This document shows positions 1-10,633 of a stretch of 64,000 nt of DNA, piece by piece. The position numbers were made by a program, and so were the translations under genes. How positions within the stretch are numbered: the stretch's first letter is position 1; every line of letters starts with the position of its first letter. The DNA is from Cohnella rhizoplanae (GTDB lineage Bacteria; Bacillota; Bacilli; Paenibacillales; Paenibacillaceae): positions 61,011 through 125,010 of the forward strand of contig NZ_CAOJCN010000018.1 of NCBI RefSeq assembly GCF_948329515.1. The letters are read 5' to 3'. Below the pieces are notes generated by a model. The model did no database searches and was not told where the DNA came from. It saw only the letters and a program-made list of their open reading frames with translations.

Positions 1-32
1 CGGATATGCCGGCGAAGGAGGAGAATGGAGCG

Positions 33-869
33 ATGGAGGACCAGCTGCAGCGCAAGTCGCTAGGGGACTTTCTCAAATCCCGCAGGGCAAGCTTGTCGCC
101 GCAAGCGTTCGGGTTCCGCGACGGGTTCAGCCGGCGGCGCACGCCTGGCCTGCGCCGGGAAGAGGTCGCCCAGCTTGCAGGCGTCAGCCTGACCTGGTAT
201 ACATGGCTCGAGCAGGGCAGAGAGATGTCGGCTTCGCCCGAGGTGCTCGAGAGCATCGGCAACGCCCTTCAGCTCACGCCGGCCGAGCGGCAATATCTGC
301 ATCGGCTGAACGGTCGCCAGGCTCCGCAGACCGCGCTTGCCGCACCGGATTCGTCTCCGCTGACCGAGGCGTTTCTCGAGATGGTTCGGACGATGCCGTA
401 CCCGTTTTTCGTGATCGATCCGCGCAACAGGCTCGTCGCGTGGAATGCGCTCGCTTGCGAGCTGGTGATGGATTTCGCTGCGATTCCCGATGATGAGCGG
501 GTCATGCTGAAGCTGATCTTCCTGCACCCTACGTTCCGCGAACGCGTCGTGAACTGGGAGCAGTCGACGAAGCTCGCGCTCGCCTATTATCGCAAGCATT
601 ACGATCTGATCGCGGACCAGGGCTGGTATGCGGAGCTTGTCTCCGAGCTGCAGGCGCGGAGCGAGCCGTTCGCGGACTGGTGGGCCAAGCACGAGGTGGG
701 AGAAAAGAACGGCATGCGCGTCGATATCGCTCATCCGGCGCTCGGCCTGCTCCGGTTCGAAGTCGTCACTTTCAGCCAGATCAACGACCTGGAGGCGTAC
801 ATGTGCTGCATGTACGTCCCGCTCCCCGGCTCGGGTACCGCGGAAAAGCTGGCTGAGCTCGGACTGTAG
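33..869 (+). CDS. XRE-family transcriptional regulator with MmyB-like ligand domain
   Basis: DNA-binding regulator of about 278 residues. The N-terminal third carries a helix-turn-helix of the XRE type (motifs RRTPGLRREEVAQLAGVS and TWYTWLEQGR), followed by a C-terminal domain of the MmyB-like ligand-sensing type (motif YPFFVIDPRNRLVAWN). An in-frame ATG lies at 6, but the ribosome binding site AAGGAGG at 15-21 sits inside that longer version and is well spaced for the ATG at 33, so 33 is preferred. Regulators of this family often control a neighbouring oxidoreductase gene; here a quinone-oxidoreductase-like gene follows after a terminator, so a link is possible but not shown. The promoter lies outside the window. 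Confidence 0.85.
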   Translation: MEDQLQRKSLGDFLKSRRASLSPQAFGFRDGFSRRRTPGLRREEVAQLAGVSLTWYTWLEQGREMSASPEVLESIGNALQLTPAERQYLHRLNGRQAPQTALAAPDSSPLTEAFLEMVRTMPYPFFVIDPRNRLVAWNALACELVMDFAAIPDDERVMLKLIFLHPTFRERVVNWEQSTKLALAYYRKHYDLIADQGWYAELVSELQARSEPFADWWAKHEVGEKNGMRVDIAHPALGLLRFEVVTFSQINDLEAYMCCMYVPLPGSGTAEKLAELGL

Positions 870-975
870 CCGCTTCTAAGCTGCGGCCTTGCCGTCCTCC
901 TTCCCAAGCTTGAACGAGGCGCTGCAAGGTTTCCTCTATCCAAAGCGCAATGGCGCCTCCCTTCTATCGGCACCT

Positions 976-1003
976 GCCCAAGGCCCCCGCCTTGGGCTTT
1001 TTT
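976..1003 (+). terminator. Rho-independent terminator after the XRE regulator
   Basis: An 8-bp GC-rich stem (GCCCAAGG at 976-983 with CCTTGGGC at 990-997) with a 6-base loop is followed directly by a run of six T. The rest of the 285-bp gap up to 1155 shows only the ribosome binding site of the next gene. Confidence 0.85.
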
Positions 1004-1154
1004 GCGCGCTTCCTAACGGCGGCGCCCGTCCTATCCTATTAGCGAACATAATAGCTTAACTAAAATCTGGTTGGCCGCCGTAAGCGCGCGTAAGGTAGAG
1101 ACCAAGGCAAACGCCGTACGAAAGATCAAACGATAATGAAGGAGCGAATGAACC

Positions 1155-2138
1155 ATGCAAGCATTCGTCGTAGAGCAAGCGGGAGACGATCGAATCATGA
1201 AACTGCAGGAAGGACCGAACCCGGAGGCGCTGCCGGGACAACTGACGATCGACGTCGTCTATGCCGGCGTCGGCATGATCGACTCGCTGCTCAGCAGAGG
1301 GTATCTCGGCCTGCCGACGCCGTTCGTGCCGGGGCTCGAGGTGTCCGGCTACGTCCGGTCGGTGGGCGCAGGCGTCGAGGGCTTCAGGATCGGCCAGCCT
1401 GTCGTCGCGATGACGCTGACCGAGCTCGGCGGCTACGCCTCGGTCGTCTCCGCGCGGCCCGAGCTGACGGTGCCGCTGGAAGGAGCGCTAGAGGGTCTAG
1501 GCATGGATCGGGCGGCCGCCCTCGCCGTGAACGCAGCCACGGCTTATCTGGCGGTCAAGCGCGTTGCGCAAGTGCAGCCGGGTCAAGACGTGCTTGTGCA
1601 TGGCGCGCTTGGCGGACTGGGCAGTCTCGTCGGACAGGTCGCGAGAAGGCAAGGCGCGGGGCTTGTTCTCGGCACGGTAGGCAGCGCGGCGAAGCGGGAT
1701 GCGGCGGGAGCGACCGTATACGATAAGCTGCTGCTGCGAGGCGAGTTCAAGGAGGAGACGCTTCGATTGACCGGCGGCAAAGGCGTGCATCATGTGTTCG
1801 ACCCCGTCGGAGGCGAGACCAGAACGCGCAGCTTCGAGACCCTTCAGCCGCTTGCGCGTCTCGTCCTGCTCGGCAATGCCAGCGACGAGGCGGACACGGA
1901 GCTGCGGCTGAACGAGGCTTGGCTCGGCAATCGGGCCGCGCTGGGCCTGAACATCGGCGCGTACGCGGCATTTGCGCCCGATGCGGTGGGAGAGGCCTTG
2001 TCCCGGGCCTTGGCGATGGCCGCTCGGGGGGAAGTTGACGCCGATATCTACGGCGTATATCCGATGGCGGAGGCCGACCGGGCATTCAGGCTGCTGGAGC
2101 AAGGGGGCACGACAGGCAAGCTGCTGCTTCGCGTCTGA
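1155..2138 (+). CDS. Zinc-type alcohol dehydrogenase / quinone oxidoreductase family protein
   Basis: Medium-chain dehydrogenase/reductase of 327 residues, expected to be a cytosolic NAD(P)H-dependent quinone or enone reductase. The N-terminal GroES-like part contains PFVPGLEVSGYV and the Rossmann part contains VLVHGALGGLGSLVGQVA near residues 145-162. No structural-zinc cysteine cluster is visible, as is usual for the quinone oxidoreductase branch. The ATG at 1155 is preceded by AAGGAG at 1138-1143. The substrate cannot be read from the sequence. The neighbouring XRE regulator could be its regulator. Confidence 0.8.
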   Translation: MQAFVVEQAGDDRIMKLQEGPNPEALPGQLTIDVVYAGVGMIDSLLSRGYLGLPTPFVPGLEVSGYVRSVGAGVEGFRIGQPVVAMTLTELGGYASVVSARPELTVPLEGALEGLGMDRAAALAVNAATAYLAVKRVAQVQPGQDVLVHGALGGLGSLVGQVARRQGAGLVLGTVGSAAKRDAAGATVYDKLLLRGEFKEETLRLTGGKGVHHVFDPVGGETRTRSFETLQPLARLVLLGNASDEADTELRLNEAWLGNRAALGLNIGAYAAFAPDAVGEALSRALAMAARGEVDADIYGVYPMAEADRAFRLLEQGGTTGKLLLRV

Positions 2139-2233
2139 TGGCAAGCGGGCAGATCGCCAAGTGGCGTACAAGGTTCAGCGTTTGAAGCTCACGCTTCATG
2201 CTCGCGTTATACGAATGCGATTCAAGCTACACG

Positions 2234-3121
2234 TTATACCCCCAGCTTCCCCCGCATAAACGCGATAAACGCCGCAGCCTGTCGAACCGGGACATCTTCC
2301 TTCCGATAAACGAGGCAGATGCGGCGAACGCTGACCTTGCCTGGCAGATCGCGGAGCGCGAGCTCGCCGGAGATCTCCTCCCGGCGCACGCTGCGGCGCG
2401 GCAGGATGCCGATGCCCATGCCGTGCTTGACAGCCTCCTTGATCGTCTCGATGGCGCCGAGTTCCATGCGGATCTGCCAGCGCAGGCCGTTGTCGGCGGC
2501 CCAGCGCTCGGACAAGCTGCGCGACGTGGAGCCGGGCTCGTGGACGAGGAACGGCTGCCCCTGCAGGTCTTCGATGCCGATCTCGCCGGCGGCCAGCGGG
2601 TGGAAGGGAGCCAGCGCCAACGTCAGCGGGTCCTCGCTCAGTGGGATGACGTCGAGGTCGGCGTAGGGCTCCTCCGCCAGCGAGACGACCGCGACGTCGA
2701 TCTCATAGCTCTGCAGCAGGGCGATCGCGTCCCCGGCCTGCTTGACGGTCAGCGTAGGCAGCGCCAGCGGATACTGCATCTGGAACTCCGCGAGATACGC
2801 GGGCAGGAAGTAGGTGGCCGGCGTATAGCTGGCGCCGATCTTCAGCTTGCCGCGGCCTTGCTCCCTGTAGTCCGACATCAGCTGCTCGGCCTCGTCCAGC
2901 AATGCCGATATTTTCGAAGCGTAGGGGAGCAGCGCCTCTCCCGCATCCGTCAGCCGCATCCGCCCCCCTTGCTTGCGGAACAGCGACACGCCCGCCGACT
3001 GCTCCAGCTTCTGCATGTGAAACGACACGGTAGGCTGCTTCAGGCCGAGCGCGGAAGCGGTCTCCGTCAAGCTGCGGCCCTCCGCGGCCTGCATAAAAAT
3101 TCGTAGCTGCTGGGGATTCAT
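2234..3121 (-). CDS. LysR-family transcriptional regulator
   Basis: LysR-type regulator of about 295 residues. The N-terminal winged helix-turn-helix starts at MNPQQLRIFMQAAEG and includes LKQPTVSFHMQKLEQSAGV; the remainder is a periplasmic-binding-protein-like effector domain. A longer start at 3145 has no ribosome binding site, whereas the ATG at 3121 has a GAGG 8-9 bases upstream. It is divergent from the ABC importer genes beginning at 3319. The shared intergenic region holds two dyads of the LysR type, so it probably autoregulates and controls the importer. The co-inducer is unknown. Confidence 0.88.
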   Translation of the reverse strand: MNPQQLRIFMQAAEGRSLTETASALGLKQPTVSFHMQKLEQSAGVSLFRKQGGRMRLTDAGEALLPYASKISALLDEAEQLMSDYREQGRGKLKIGASYTPATYFLPAYLAEFQMQYPLALPTLTVKQAGDAIALLQSYEIDVAVVSLAEEPYADLDVIPLSEDPLTLALAPFHPLAAGEIGIEDLQGQPFLVHEPGSTSRSLSERWAADNGLRWQIRMELGAIETIKEAVKHGMGIGILPRRSVRREEISGELALRDLPGKVSVRRICLVYRKEDVPVRQAAAFIAFMRGKLGV

Positions 3122-3167
3122 GCGACGGCCCTCTTTTGAGAACATAATGTGGAGCTAAAGCAATTCT

Positions 3168-3225
3168 AACTATAGATTCCAACTATAGATTGTATCTATG
3201 ATTTAATCAATATACATAGAGTATA
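3168..3225. promoter_or_regulatory. Probable LysR-type operator (recognition and activation half sites)
   Basis: Between the divergent LysR gene and the ABC importer lies an AT-rich patch in otherwise GC-rich DNA. It holds AACTATAGATT twice (3168-3178 and 3181-3191), a dyad ATAG-N7-CTAT at 3185-3199 and a second dyad ATAC-N5-GTAT at 3212-3224. Paired dyads of this shape are the usual layout of LysR-type recognition and activation sites. Assignment to this regulator is an inference from position. Confidence 0.6.
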
Positions 3226-3318
3226 TTTAACTTCGATTTGTTCCGCGCTTTACGCCGTGCTGACAAACCTCCCTTAAAGTGAAGCTATCACGAAAGAATA
3301 CGAGGGGGATCTTCCAAA

Positions 3319-4470
3319 ATGAATCTTGTCCAGCACCGCAAGCTCGCCGCACTGGCGCTGATCGGCCTGTCTCTGACCGCTGCGGGATGCGGCAACGCGA
3401 ACAACAACGCGGGGGGCGAGGCTGCGGCCGCGACGGCTACTGACACGGCTTCGTCCTCGTCCTCGTCCGCCGCGCCGGCCTCGTCCGAGTCGACGGCTTC
3501 GCCTTCGGAGAGCGCAGCCGCATCGCCGGCCGCCGGCAACGGCGAGACGCTGACGGTGTACCTCAACGACTTCGACACGATCGTCAAGCCGATGTTCGAA
3601 GCGCAGACCGGCTACAAGCTGAATATCGTCAGCGGCAACGGCGCGGAGATCATGTCCCGCATCGAAGCCGAGAAGGGCAACCCGCACTGGGACGTCGTCT
3701 GGATGGACGCGATGCCGTCGATCGAGAGCTTGGGCGGCCAAGGGCAACTGCTCGAAGGTTGGGAGCCTGCCGCAGCGGCTGGACTGACGGACTTTGCCAA
3801 GGCGTTCGTGCCTGCCAACAAGGCCTACTATCCGACCGGCGCCCATGCCGCGGGCGTCATCGTCTACAACACGAAGTCGTTTAGCGCGGCCGACGCGCCA
3901 AAGAGCTGGGCGGATCTCGCGGACGCGAAGTACAAGGGCACAGTCGGCATGGCGGACCCTGCGGTAGCCGCGCCAGCTTACCCGTTCGTGTCCTGGTTCT
4001 TCCAGGACAAAGGCGTCGAGGGCGGCCAATCGTACTTCGACGGCGTGCTCAAGAACGGCGCGCATGTGTATCCTAAAAATCCGAATGTCGCCAAGGCGCT
4101 CACGGGCGGCGAGATCAAGGTCGCGGCGCTGCAGGAGAGCAATGCCTACACGCTGAAAAACGACGGCGAGCCGATCGAGATCGTCTGGCCGGAGGAAGGT
4201 GCGCCGGCGTCCGTACGCGTGGCGGCGATCCAGAAGGACAGCCAGCATCAGGACGCGGCCAAGGCATTCGTCGAGTTCCTGCTCGATCCCAAGACGCAGC
4301 AGGCGCTGATCGACCAGGGCGACGAGAGCTACTTCGAGCCGAGCGTCGCGGGCGTGACGGCCAAGGCGGACCGCGAACCGAACGCCAAGCTCGTCGTAGC
4401 TGGAGCTTCGTGGGCGGCGGAGCATGAAGCGGAGATCAAGCAGTGGTTCGCCGATCGTTCGGTGAAATAA
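3319..4470 (+). CDS. ABC transporter substrate-binding lipoprotein (ferric-type)
   Basis: Extracellular solute-binding protein of 383 residues for the importer encoded downstream. It begins with a lipoprotein signal ending in the lipobox LTAAGC (Cys 24), then a Ser/Ala/Glu-rich linker to about residue 75 and a type-II periplasmic-binding fold (YLNDFDTIVKPMFEAQTGY, GNPHWDVVWMDAMPS). This pattern is typical of the family that binds Fe(III), thiamine or aminoethylphosphonate. The exact ligand cannot be fixed from sequence. It is followed three bases later by the permease gene. The start has a GAGGGGGAT ribosome binding site. Confidence 0.85.
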   Translation: MNLVQHRKLAALALIGLSLTAAGCGNANNNAGGEAAAATATDTASSSSSSAAPASSESTASPSESAAASPAAGNGETLTVYLNDFDTIVKPMFEAQTGYKLNIVSGNGAEIMSRIEAEKGNPHWDVVWMDAMPSIESLGGQGQLLEGWEPAAAAGLTDFAKAFVPANKAYYPTGAHAAGVIVYNTKSFSAADAPKSWADLADAKYKGTVGMADPAVAAPAYPFVSWFFQDKGVEGGQSYFDGVLKNGAHVYPKNPNVAKALTGGEIKVAALQESNAYTLKNDGEPIEIVWPEEGAPASVRVAAIQKDSQHQDAAKAFVEFLLDPKTQQALIDQGDESYFEPSVAGVTAKADREPNAKLVVAGASWAAEHEAEIKQWFADRSVK

Positions 4471-4472
4471 AG

Positions 4473-6163
4473 ATGCGGCTTTCGCTTTTCTCTTACGGAA
4501 GCAGGACGGGCTGGCTGGTGCTGGCCCTTCTTGTTTTGTTGATCATGCTGCCGCTCGCCGCAGTCATTCTTCAGGTCCTGCTGCCCGGCTTTTTCTTCGG
4601 CAGCCGCCGGCTCGGCGACCTCTCCCTACTGGGGGAGATGTTCCGCCGTCCGCTCTGGTACCTGTCGCTCAAAAACACGCTGGTGCTCGGCATCGGCACG
4701 ACATTGCTCGGCACGGCGATCGGGGCGGCGCTGGCCACGGCGCGGTCCCGCTGGGCGTTTCCGGGGGCCAGGCTGCTCGACGGTGCGGTGTGGCTGCTGA
4801 TCGTGACGCCGTCCTTCATTCTCGCGCAGGGATGGGTCATGTTCGCCTCGTCCGACGGTCTCGCGGCGAATTGGTTCGGCTGGCGGTGGGTCCATGATGC
4901 CGTGTTCACGCCCGCCGGGCTGATCGTCGTCATGTCCCTGAGTAAGTTCCCGTTCGCTTATCTGGCCGTGCACGCGGCGCTGGAATGGAAGATGGACCGC
5001 CTGGGCGAGGCGGGACGCCTGAACGGAGGCGGTCCCTGGACCGTCTGGCGGACGATCGAAGCGCCGCTGCTGCTGCCCGCCTATTGTTCGGGCGCGCTGC
5101 TCGTCTTCATGGACACGGTCGGAGACTTCGGCCTGCCGGCCTCCATCGCAGCCGTTTTCCGCTATCCGACGCTCCCTTACTCGATCTATTCGGCGCTGTA
5201 CACTTCCCCGATCCGGTTCGATATGGCGGGCGTGCTGTCCTTCTATCTCGTCGTGATCATCGCGATGGCGATGAGCGTGCAGTTCTGGGCGCTGCGGCGG
5301 GCGCGCTTCGACTTCCTCGGCGGCCGGGCCACGCGCGCACGGGCAGAGCGGCCAGCCAAAGGAGGCTGGCTGCTGGCGGGCGTCAATCTGCTGCTGCTGG
5401 CCTTCGCGGCGGGCGTTCCCCTCGGCGCCAACCTGCTGACCTCCGTGACCCGTCCCGACAAGGCCGGAGGCACGGCGTTCACCCTGGAACACTTCAAGGC
5501 GCTGTTCGCCTCAGGCGGGCAGTTGACGGGGGCGCTGCTGCATTCGCTCGAGATCGCGGCGGTCGCGGCCGTCGTCGGCCTGATGGTCGGGCTGCTGGTG
5601 GCTTACGTGCTCACGTATTCCCGGTTTAAGCTGAAACGGGCCGTCGACGTCATCTCGCTGATCTCGCTGGCGGTCCCGGGCGTGGTGCTCGGCATCGGCT
5701 ACATTTTCATCTGGAACCAGGCTTGGCTCGAGCGCATCGGCCTGCTGCTCTACGGCAAACCCGCAATTCTCGTGCTGGCGGGCGTAGCGGGCGCGATCCC
5801 CGTCATTACGAGAATCGTAACAGGGGCTATGGCGAAGGTGCCGCAGGGGCTGCTGTCCGCCGCTCAGATGCAGGGCGCGTCGTTTTTCCGCAGGCTGCGG
5901 ACGATCCTGCTGCCGCTGCTGCGCGGCGCGCTGCTCTCCGCCGCGCTGGCGGCGTTCGGGGCGAGCGTCTTCGATCTGGCGATGACCTCGATCCTGTTCC
6001 CGCCGAACTTCATGACGCTGCCCGTCGTGATCAACAAGGCGTTCGAGGATCTGAACTTCGGCTACGCGGCCGCGGCGACCCTGACGGGCGGCGGCGCGGT
6101 CGTCGGGCTGATCCTGATCGCGGAGCGTCTGTTCAAACCGAAGGAAGCAAGGAGGCAAGGCCT

Positions 6164-6167
<4 letters not shown>
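4473..6167 (+). CDS. ABC transporter permease, fused two-domain FbpB type
   Basis: Integral membrane permease of 564 residues containing two homologous permease halves with many hydrophobic segments, the architecture of ferric-iron (FbpB/SfuB) importers. Each half has an EAA-type loop that contacts the ATPase: LGEAGRLNGGGPWTVWRTIE in the first and LLSAAQMQGASFFRRLRTIL in the second. The ATG at 4473 lies three bases after the stop of the binding-protein gene. The stop codon overlaps the TTG start of the ATPase gene, indicating translational coupling within one operon. Confidence 0.88.
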
Positions 6168-7336
<1,169 letters not shown>

Positions 7337-7346
7337 ATTGACCCTC

Positions 7347-7982
7347 ATGACCCGCATCCTTGTCATCTCGGATATTCACGGCCACGCGGCGGCGATGCAG
7401 TCCTTGCTGCGCATGGCCGATTATGCGCCGGGCGCGGACCGGCTGTATCTGCTGGGCGACTTCATCAACCGGGAGCGGGAGAGCTGGCCCGCGCTCGGGG
7501 AGGCGATGTCGCTCGTCCGGCAGGGCGCGCGTGCCGTGCTCGGCAATATGGAGCGGTGGCTGCTCGACGCCTCTGCCCGCGGCGAAGGCTTGCCGGCGGA
7601 CGCGGAGGAGCTCCGCTTCCTGGACGATACGCCTTTGTACTGGCAGGAGGGCGGATATCTGTTCGCCCATGCAGGGGTTCGTCCGGGCCTTCCGCCGGCC
7701 CAGCAGAGCGCCGCGGATCTGACGGAGATCCGGGGCGAATTCTGGGGGGACAGCAGTCCGCTCCCGTATACGGTCGTGTTCGGCCATACGCCGACGTTCA
7801 AGCTCGGCGCCGCGGCGGGCGAGCTGTGGCTGGGGCCGGCCCGGATCGGCATCGATACGGGCGCCAAGCACGGCTGTCGCCTCACGCTCGTCGATCTGAC
7901 CAACCGGCTGGCCTACTCCTGCCGGACGGAGCCGGGGCGCCCGCATGACGACTGCCGCACCGCGTCTTGGGCGACGACATAA
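7347..7982 (+). CDS. Metallophosphoesterase family protein
   Basis: Small calcineurin-like phosphoesterase of about 211 residues. It has the ordered metal-binding motifs ISDIHGH, LGDFINR, GNME, FAHAG and FGHTP, close to PrpE/ApaH-like bacterial phosphatases. Possible substrates are phosphoproteins or dinucleoside polyphosphates, which the sequence does not decide. A TTG at 7338, one base after the ATPase stop, is an alternative start, but an AAAGG at 7329-7333 is too close to it; the ATG at 7347 is slightly preferred. It lies last in the importer operon and ends before a strong terminator. Confidence 0.8.
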   Translation: MTRILVISDIHGHAAAMQSLLRMADYAPGADRLYLLGDFINRERESWPALGEAMSLVRQGARAVLGNMERWLLDASARGEGLPADAEELRFLDDTPLYWQEGGYLFAHAGVRPGLPPAQQSAADLTEIRGEFWGDSSPLPYTVVFGHTPTFKLGAAAGELWLGPARIGIDTGAKHGCRLTLVDLTNRLAYSCRTEPGRPHDDCRTASWATT

Positions 7983-8007
7983 GCTGAATAAAGACGCGAT
8001 AAGCATG

Positions 8008-8040
8008 AAGCCGCCGGATCTCATCTCCGGCGGCTTTGCT
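8008..8040. terminator. Bidirectional terminator between convergent genes
   Basis: An 11-bp stem (AAGCCGCCGGA at 8008-8018 with TCCGGCGGCTT at 8026-8036) separates the metallophosphatase from the convergent vanW-like gene. Pyrimidine-rich sequence follows on the plus strand and AT-containing sequence on the minus side. Confidence 0.75.
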
Positions 8041-8075
8041 CTTTCCGAATTTATTTGTCGCCGCCTGCAACGGCC

Positions 8076-9683
8076 CTACATCGGCTCCGCGGGCGACTGC
8101 CCCTGCGGCGACGGCGTCTGCGGGCCGCCCGCGCGCGGATCGGCCGGATGGACGGCGACGATCCCGTCCTGCGCGCGGTAGGCGGACCGGTTCAGCTTCC
8201 GGCGGTCGGCCAGCTTGCCGTCCACGTACTTGAGACGGTAGGTGTCGACGACCGCGCCGGCTTTTCCCGGCCGCACGAGCCGCGACATGCCGACCGGAAT
8301 CCCGGCGTCCTTCACGTAGACGATCCGGGGCGCGGTCTCCCGTTCCCGGACCGTATGGAGCTCGTACCTCACATTGTCCGGCATCGTGCCGAACAGCTTG
8401 ACGGTCAGCCGCTTGCCCCGCACCGCGGTCTTGATCAGCAGCCGTTTGCCCGTATCGTTGCGGAACCTGAAGTTAATATACCCTTCGGCAAAGGTAGCGT
8501 CCGTCCCCTGCGGCAGATAGTTCACGGGCAGCGAGTGATTCCGCCGCTCGACGATCGCGAGATTCGAGGCGCGCACGACGGCGTTGTACAGCGTGCTCGA
8601 CACCTGGCAGATGCCGCCGCCGATGCCCGGCACGAGCTTGCCCTTCACGATCACGGGGGCTTCGCGGTAGCCGAATCTCCGCCTCGCCTCGGCGACGACC
8701 GCTCCGTAATCGAACGTATCGCCGGGCTCCAGCATCGTGTCGTCCAGCGCGTCGGCCGTCGCCGTCACGTTATGCACCCGTCCGGGCCCGCTGGAGGCGA
8801 AGGACGTGGAGAACTCCGCGATCTTGCGCACGATGCCTTCCGCCTGAAGCGATGCCGTCGTAATCTCGGCCTTCACCGGAACGACCGGGAGCGGGATGCT
8901 GAGTCGCAAAGGAATATCCTTGGCATCCGGCGAGGCGCCCGAATCCTCTGACAACCCGGCGGGCGCGCGCTTCTTGAGCTCGGCCAGCAGCGCGCCGACA
9001 TCCAGCGCGGCGCCGGGAGATTCGGGCGAATACACCACGCGGTCGCGGGCATCGATCCGGCGGACGGCGTCGACCGGCTTTTTTTCCGCGCGCTCGCCCC
9101 ATAGCGCCTCCGCCTTCTCCGCGAACGTCTCTTCGTCCCAGGCCGCGGCGAGCGGATAGCTCCGCTCGAGCGCGCGCCGCGCCGCGCGCCTGCCCAGCCA
9201 GCCCGCGTCCCGGTAGCGCGCGATCGCTTGGATCGCTTCGTCGGCGTCAAGCATGAGCCCTAGCTCGCGCCAGGCAGGCGCGCTCGCGCGAAGCTTCGCC
9301 GGATCGCCGCCATCCTCATCGCCGCCATCCGCGTCCCGCTCGGGGGCGCGCGGATCCGTACCGCCGGCATCCGCGAGCGGGTCCGTCAGCGCCACGCGTC
9401 CTGCCAGCGCCCGGTCGATCCGCGCGCGGATCGCGGCGATCGCTTCGTCCGCGCCCATGCCGCCGACGGCGAATCCCCCGACGACCGTGCCGCCCGGCAG
9501 CGCGCGGTCTTCTTTGCTCCTGTGATGAGCCGCAGCTTCCCTATTATCGGCACGATGGGTCCGGTGGACCGCTCTTCCGTCGCCGGGCGTCTGCGCATGG
9601 CCCGATTCCGCCATCCAGCCGGCGTTCAGGCCCAGCGTGAGCGCGATAGCCATCGCGAGGACGCGGACGACTCGTCTTCCCAT
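8076..9683 (-). CDS. VanW family protein (YoaR-like), exported
   Basis: Protein of 535 residues with an N-terminal signal/membrane segment (about residues 1-30), a long charged region containing a putative peptidoglycan-binding part, and a VanW domain at roughly residues 300-430 (LEPGDTFDYG, GIGGGICQVSSTLYNA, NHSLPVNYLPQGTDATF). VanW proteins are cell-envelope proteins whose biochemical role is poorly defined. The start at 9683 is preceded by GGAAGGAGG on the minus strand. The C-terminal tail is Gly/Pro/Gln rich. It is divergent from ftsE, which suits an envelope role. Confidence 0.82.
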   Translation of the reverse strand: MGRRVVRVLAMAIALTLGLNAGWMAESGHAQTPGDGRAVHRTHRADNREAAAHHRSKEDRALPGGTVVGGFAVGGMGADEAIAAIRARIDRALAGRVALTDPLADAGGTDPRAPERDADGGDEDGGDPAKLRASAPAWRELGLMLDADEAIQAIARYRDAGWLGRRAARRALERSYPLAAAWDEETFAEKAEALWGERAEKKPVDAVRRIDARDRVVYSPESPGAALDVGALLAELKKRAPAGLSEDSGASPDAKDIPLRLSIPLPVVPVKAEITTASLQAEGIVRKIAEFSTSFASSGPGRVHNVTATADALDDTMLEPGDTFDYGAVVAEARRRFGYREAPVIVKGKLVPGIGGGICQVSSTLYNAVVRASNLAIVERRNHSLPVNYLPQGTDATFAEGYINFRFRNDTGKRLLIKTAVRGKRLTVKLFGTMPDNVRYELHTVRERETAPRIVYVKDAGIPVGMSRLVRPGKAGAVVDTYRLKYVDGKLADRRKLNRSAYRAQDGIVAVHPADPRAGGPQTPSPQGQSPAEPM

Positions 9684-9946
9684 AGCACGGATTCCTCCTT
9701 CCAGCGCATGCTCCGCCCTTAGGATTCCCTCCGGATTAAAAATTTCTCAAAATAACGGAAATCGACAAAAATCAGAGCCCGAAACGGCCGGAAAGACCGG
9801 TCCGCGTCGAGATAAAGCTCGACAAATAAAGGATTTACCGGCAAGATGTCGAAGTACCTTAAGTCTGCGGAACTTAAACTTTTATCGGGTCCACCCCCCG
9901 ATTTCATACATGCAAGGATGTCCAAATCGAAACAGGATGTGATCGC

Positions 9947-10633
9947 GTGATCGAAATGCACGACATATGGAAGACCTACCCGGACGGCACGCCCGCCCTG
10001 CAAGGCATAAATATCGTGATCGACCGCAACGAATTCGTCTACGTCGTCGGTCCGTCCGGCGCCGGCAAATCGACGTTCATGAAGCTGATCTATCGCGAAG
10101 AAGTCCCCACCAAAGGCCAGCTCTCCGTGAACGGATTCAATATCGGCAAGCTCAAGCAGCGCAAGATCCCGTACGTACGCCGCAATATCGGAGTCGTATT
10201 CCAGGACTTCCGGCTTCTTCCCAAGTTAACCGTGTACGAGAACGTCGCCTTCGCGATGGAGGTCGTCGAGTCGCCGAGACGCCAGATCCGCCGCCGCACG
10301 ATGGAGGTGCTCGAGCTCGTGGGTCTCAAGCACAAGGCCGGCAGCTTGCCCGCCCAGCTGTCCGGCGGCGAGCAGCAGCGCGTCGCGATCGCGCGCGCCA
10401 TCGTCAACAGCCCCTCCGTCATCGTGGCGGACGAGCCTACCGGGAACCTCGATCCCGAGACCTCCTGGGGGATCATGAAGCTGCTCGAAGAGATCAATTT
10501 CCGCGGCACCACCATCGTCATGGCCACGCACAACAAAGAGATCGTGAACACGCTGCGCAAGCGGGTCATCGCGATCGAGCGGGGCACCATCGTGCGGGAT
10601 CAGCAGAGAGGGGATTACGGCTATGAAGCTTAG
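9947..10633 (+). CDS. ftsE: Cell division ATP-binding protein FtsE
   Basis: ATPase of 228 residues of the FtsEX complex, which transmits a cell-cycle signal across the membrane to activate a peptidoglycan hydrolase. Motifs are GPSGAGKST (Walker A), LSGGEQQRVAIARAI (signature) and VIVADEPTGNLD (Walker B). The GTG at 9947 gives the family-typical N-terminus MIEMHDIWKTYPDG. It overlaps ftsX by 11 bases. The 263-bp gap upstream, shared with the divergent vanW-like gene, is AT-richer than the surroundings and must hold promoters, but none could be placed with confidence. Confidence 0.95.
   Translation: MIEMHDIWKTYPDGTPALQGINIVIDRNEFVYVVGPSGAGKSTFMKLIYREEVPTKGQLSVNGFNIGKLKQRKIPYVRRNIGVVFQDFRLLPKLTVYENVAFAMEVVESPRRQIRRRTMEVLELVGLKHKAGSLPAQLSGGEQQRVAIARAIVNSPSVIVADEPTGNLDPETSWGIMKLLEEINFRGTTIVMATHNKEIVNTLRKRVIAIERGTIVRDQQRGDYGYEA

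Noticed and set aside
2198..3106. Long plus-strand open frame of about 300 codons opposite the LysR gene
   Set aside because: It is the antisense shadow of a clear LysR gene in GC-rich DNA and has no ribosome binding site or recognisable motif.
3274..4425. 383-codon minus-strand frame opposite the substrate-binding protein gene
   Set aside because: Arg/Val/Asp-rich composition typical of antisense frames; the plus-strand lipoprotein is unambiguous.
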